A stretch of DNA of 64,000 bases from assembly GCA_964007475.1 (NCBI GenBank), contig OZ023274.1, forward strand, positions 37,999,860 to 38,063,859. The letters are read 5' to 3'. Of this stretch, positions 63,501 to 64,000 are shown piece by piece. Both the position numbers and the translations under genes were made by a program. The DNA comes from Hybos culiciformis. Lineage: Eukaryota; Arthropoda; Insecta; Diptera; Hybotidae. Below the pieces are notes generated by a model, which saw only the letters and a program-made list of their open reading frames with translations, had not been told where the DNA came from and did no database searches. Each line of letters opens with the position of its first letter. Within the stretch, counting starts at the first letter, position 1.

Positions 63501-64000
63501 ATAGTTTAATATTTTATTTGACAGGATTCTAAAATTATTCAATAATTTCTAAATTTAGGAATCAAATATTTCTATTTTTATATTATAATCGGAGCCCTAT
63601 AACATTTATTTAGTAGAGTGAAAGTTTTGCGAGGTTAAGCTAAAAAATAATAATAATAATAAAAAAAATTTTTTTTTTTAAATATTCTTCACTTTATTGA
63701 ACAATAAATAGAAAGCAATAAATTTTATAGGGATAGAACAGCGAAAAAAAGGTCGTTATAATAATCCAAAAAAAAAATTTGCAATATCATTTTTTTTTTT
63801 ACTACAAGCAAAAACCCGTATATACATTTAGAACTTATCGCAATTTTTTTTTTAATTCATTATGCAAAATTATGCAAATCCATAATAACAAAGGAACGTC
63901 AAAAGGTGTTCACAATAAATTTGAATATTTGCCTGGTTAACTAATAAAGGAATATAAAAACATGGAATTATTGTAAAACATAAATTATATAAACTATTGC
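51541..64000. other. AT-rich gene-free stretch
   Basis: No gene was supported. Minor structures are a degenerate 12-bp repeat (ACTATCTAGTAT-like) at 54339-54380 and a 35-bp-spaced direct repeat TGCGYCTAAAAATTC at 57214 and 57249. The remainder is homopolymer-rich. Open frames up to about 97 codons are AT-driven and have no recognisable domain. Confidence 0.5.
54339..54380. repeat. Short degenerate 12-bp tandem repeat
   Basis: ACTATCTAGTA occurs twice in tandem, followed by a diverged ACTATCTGTA. Confidence 0.7.

Overview
The window is 64 kb of animal nuclear DNA, very rich in A+T (roughly four bases in five by eye). It has long A and T runs, many (ATT)n and (TA)n microsatellites, and several DNA transposons of types common in insects. 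I infer an arthropod, most likely an insect and possibly a fly, but no host gene confirms the lineage. No complete host protein-coding gene, tRNA or rRNA could be supported. The window reads as intergenic or large-intron DNA.

The one clear protein-coding locus is a hAT-superfamily DNA transposon at 3876-10739, flanked by a perfect 8-bp target-site duplication (CTCGTACA). Its transposase gene starts at the ATG at 4978 and ends at 10475, but is broken twice: by an in-frame TGA at 5041, and by a 2,955-bp element with CCCAACTAGCA terminal inverted repeats inserted at 5690-8644. Removing that insert together with one copy of a TT direct repeat rejoins the reading frame exactly, so the gene is a single interrupted transposase rather than two genes. 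The upstream region of the hAT (4461-4850) is a foldback array of 21-bp units with an 83-bp higher-order period.

The nested element carries no recognisable gene. It holds a ~103-bp tandem repeat (about 5826-6180), a short dispersed sequence (6651-6739) that also lies in the hAT 3' flank (10511-10625), and a compact repeat made of inverted GACATTTGTCCGCG modules (7455-7647). A second, longer copy of this palindromic repeat lies 40 kb away at 47843-48172, inside an older degraded dispersed repeat (about 47577-48306). Both ends are well conserved between the copies, but the number of internal hairpin modules differs. This family is the most unusual item in the window.

Two short non-autonomous hAT-type elements (MITEs) are sharply defined. 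One is 26213-26657 (445 bp, arrays of GAACCC, duplication ATTGTAAC). The other is 28083-28472 (390 bp, duplication ACTTAAAG). Both end in CAGGGTTT, so one hAT transposase group may have mobilised both. A small foldback (45161-45242) and a 31-bp tandem repeat (45437-45560) lie near 45 kb. The rest is low-complexity AT-rich DNA with a few GC-richer islets, two weak exon-like intervals (37491-37547 and 41384-41451) and CTCF-like motifs, all low confidence.
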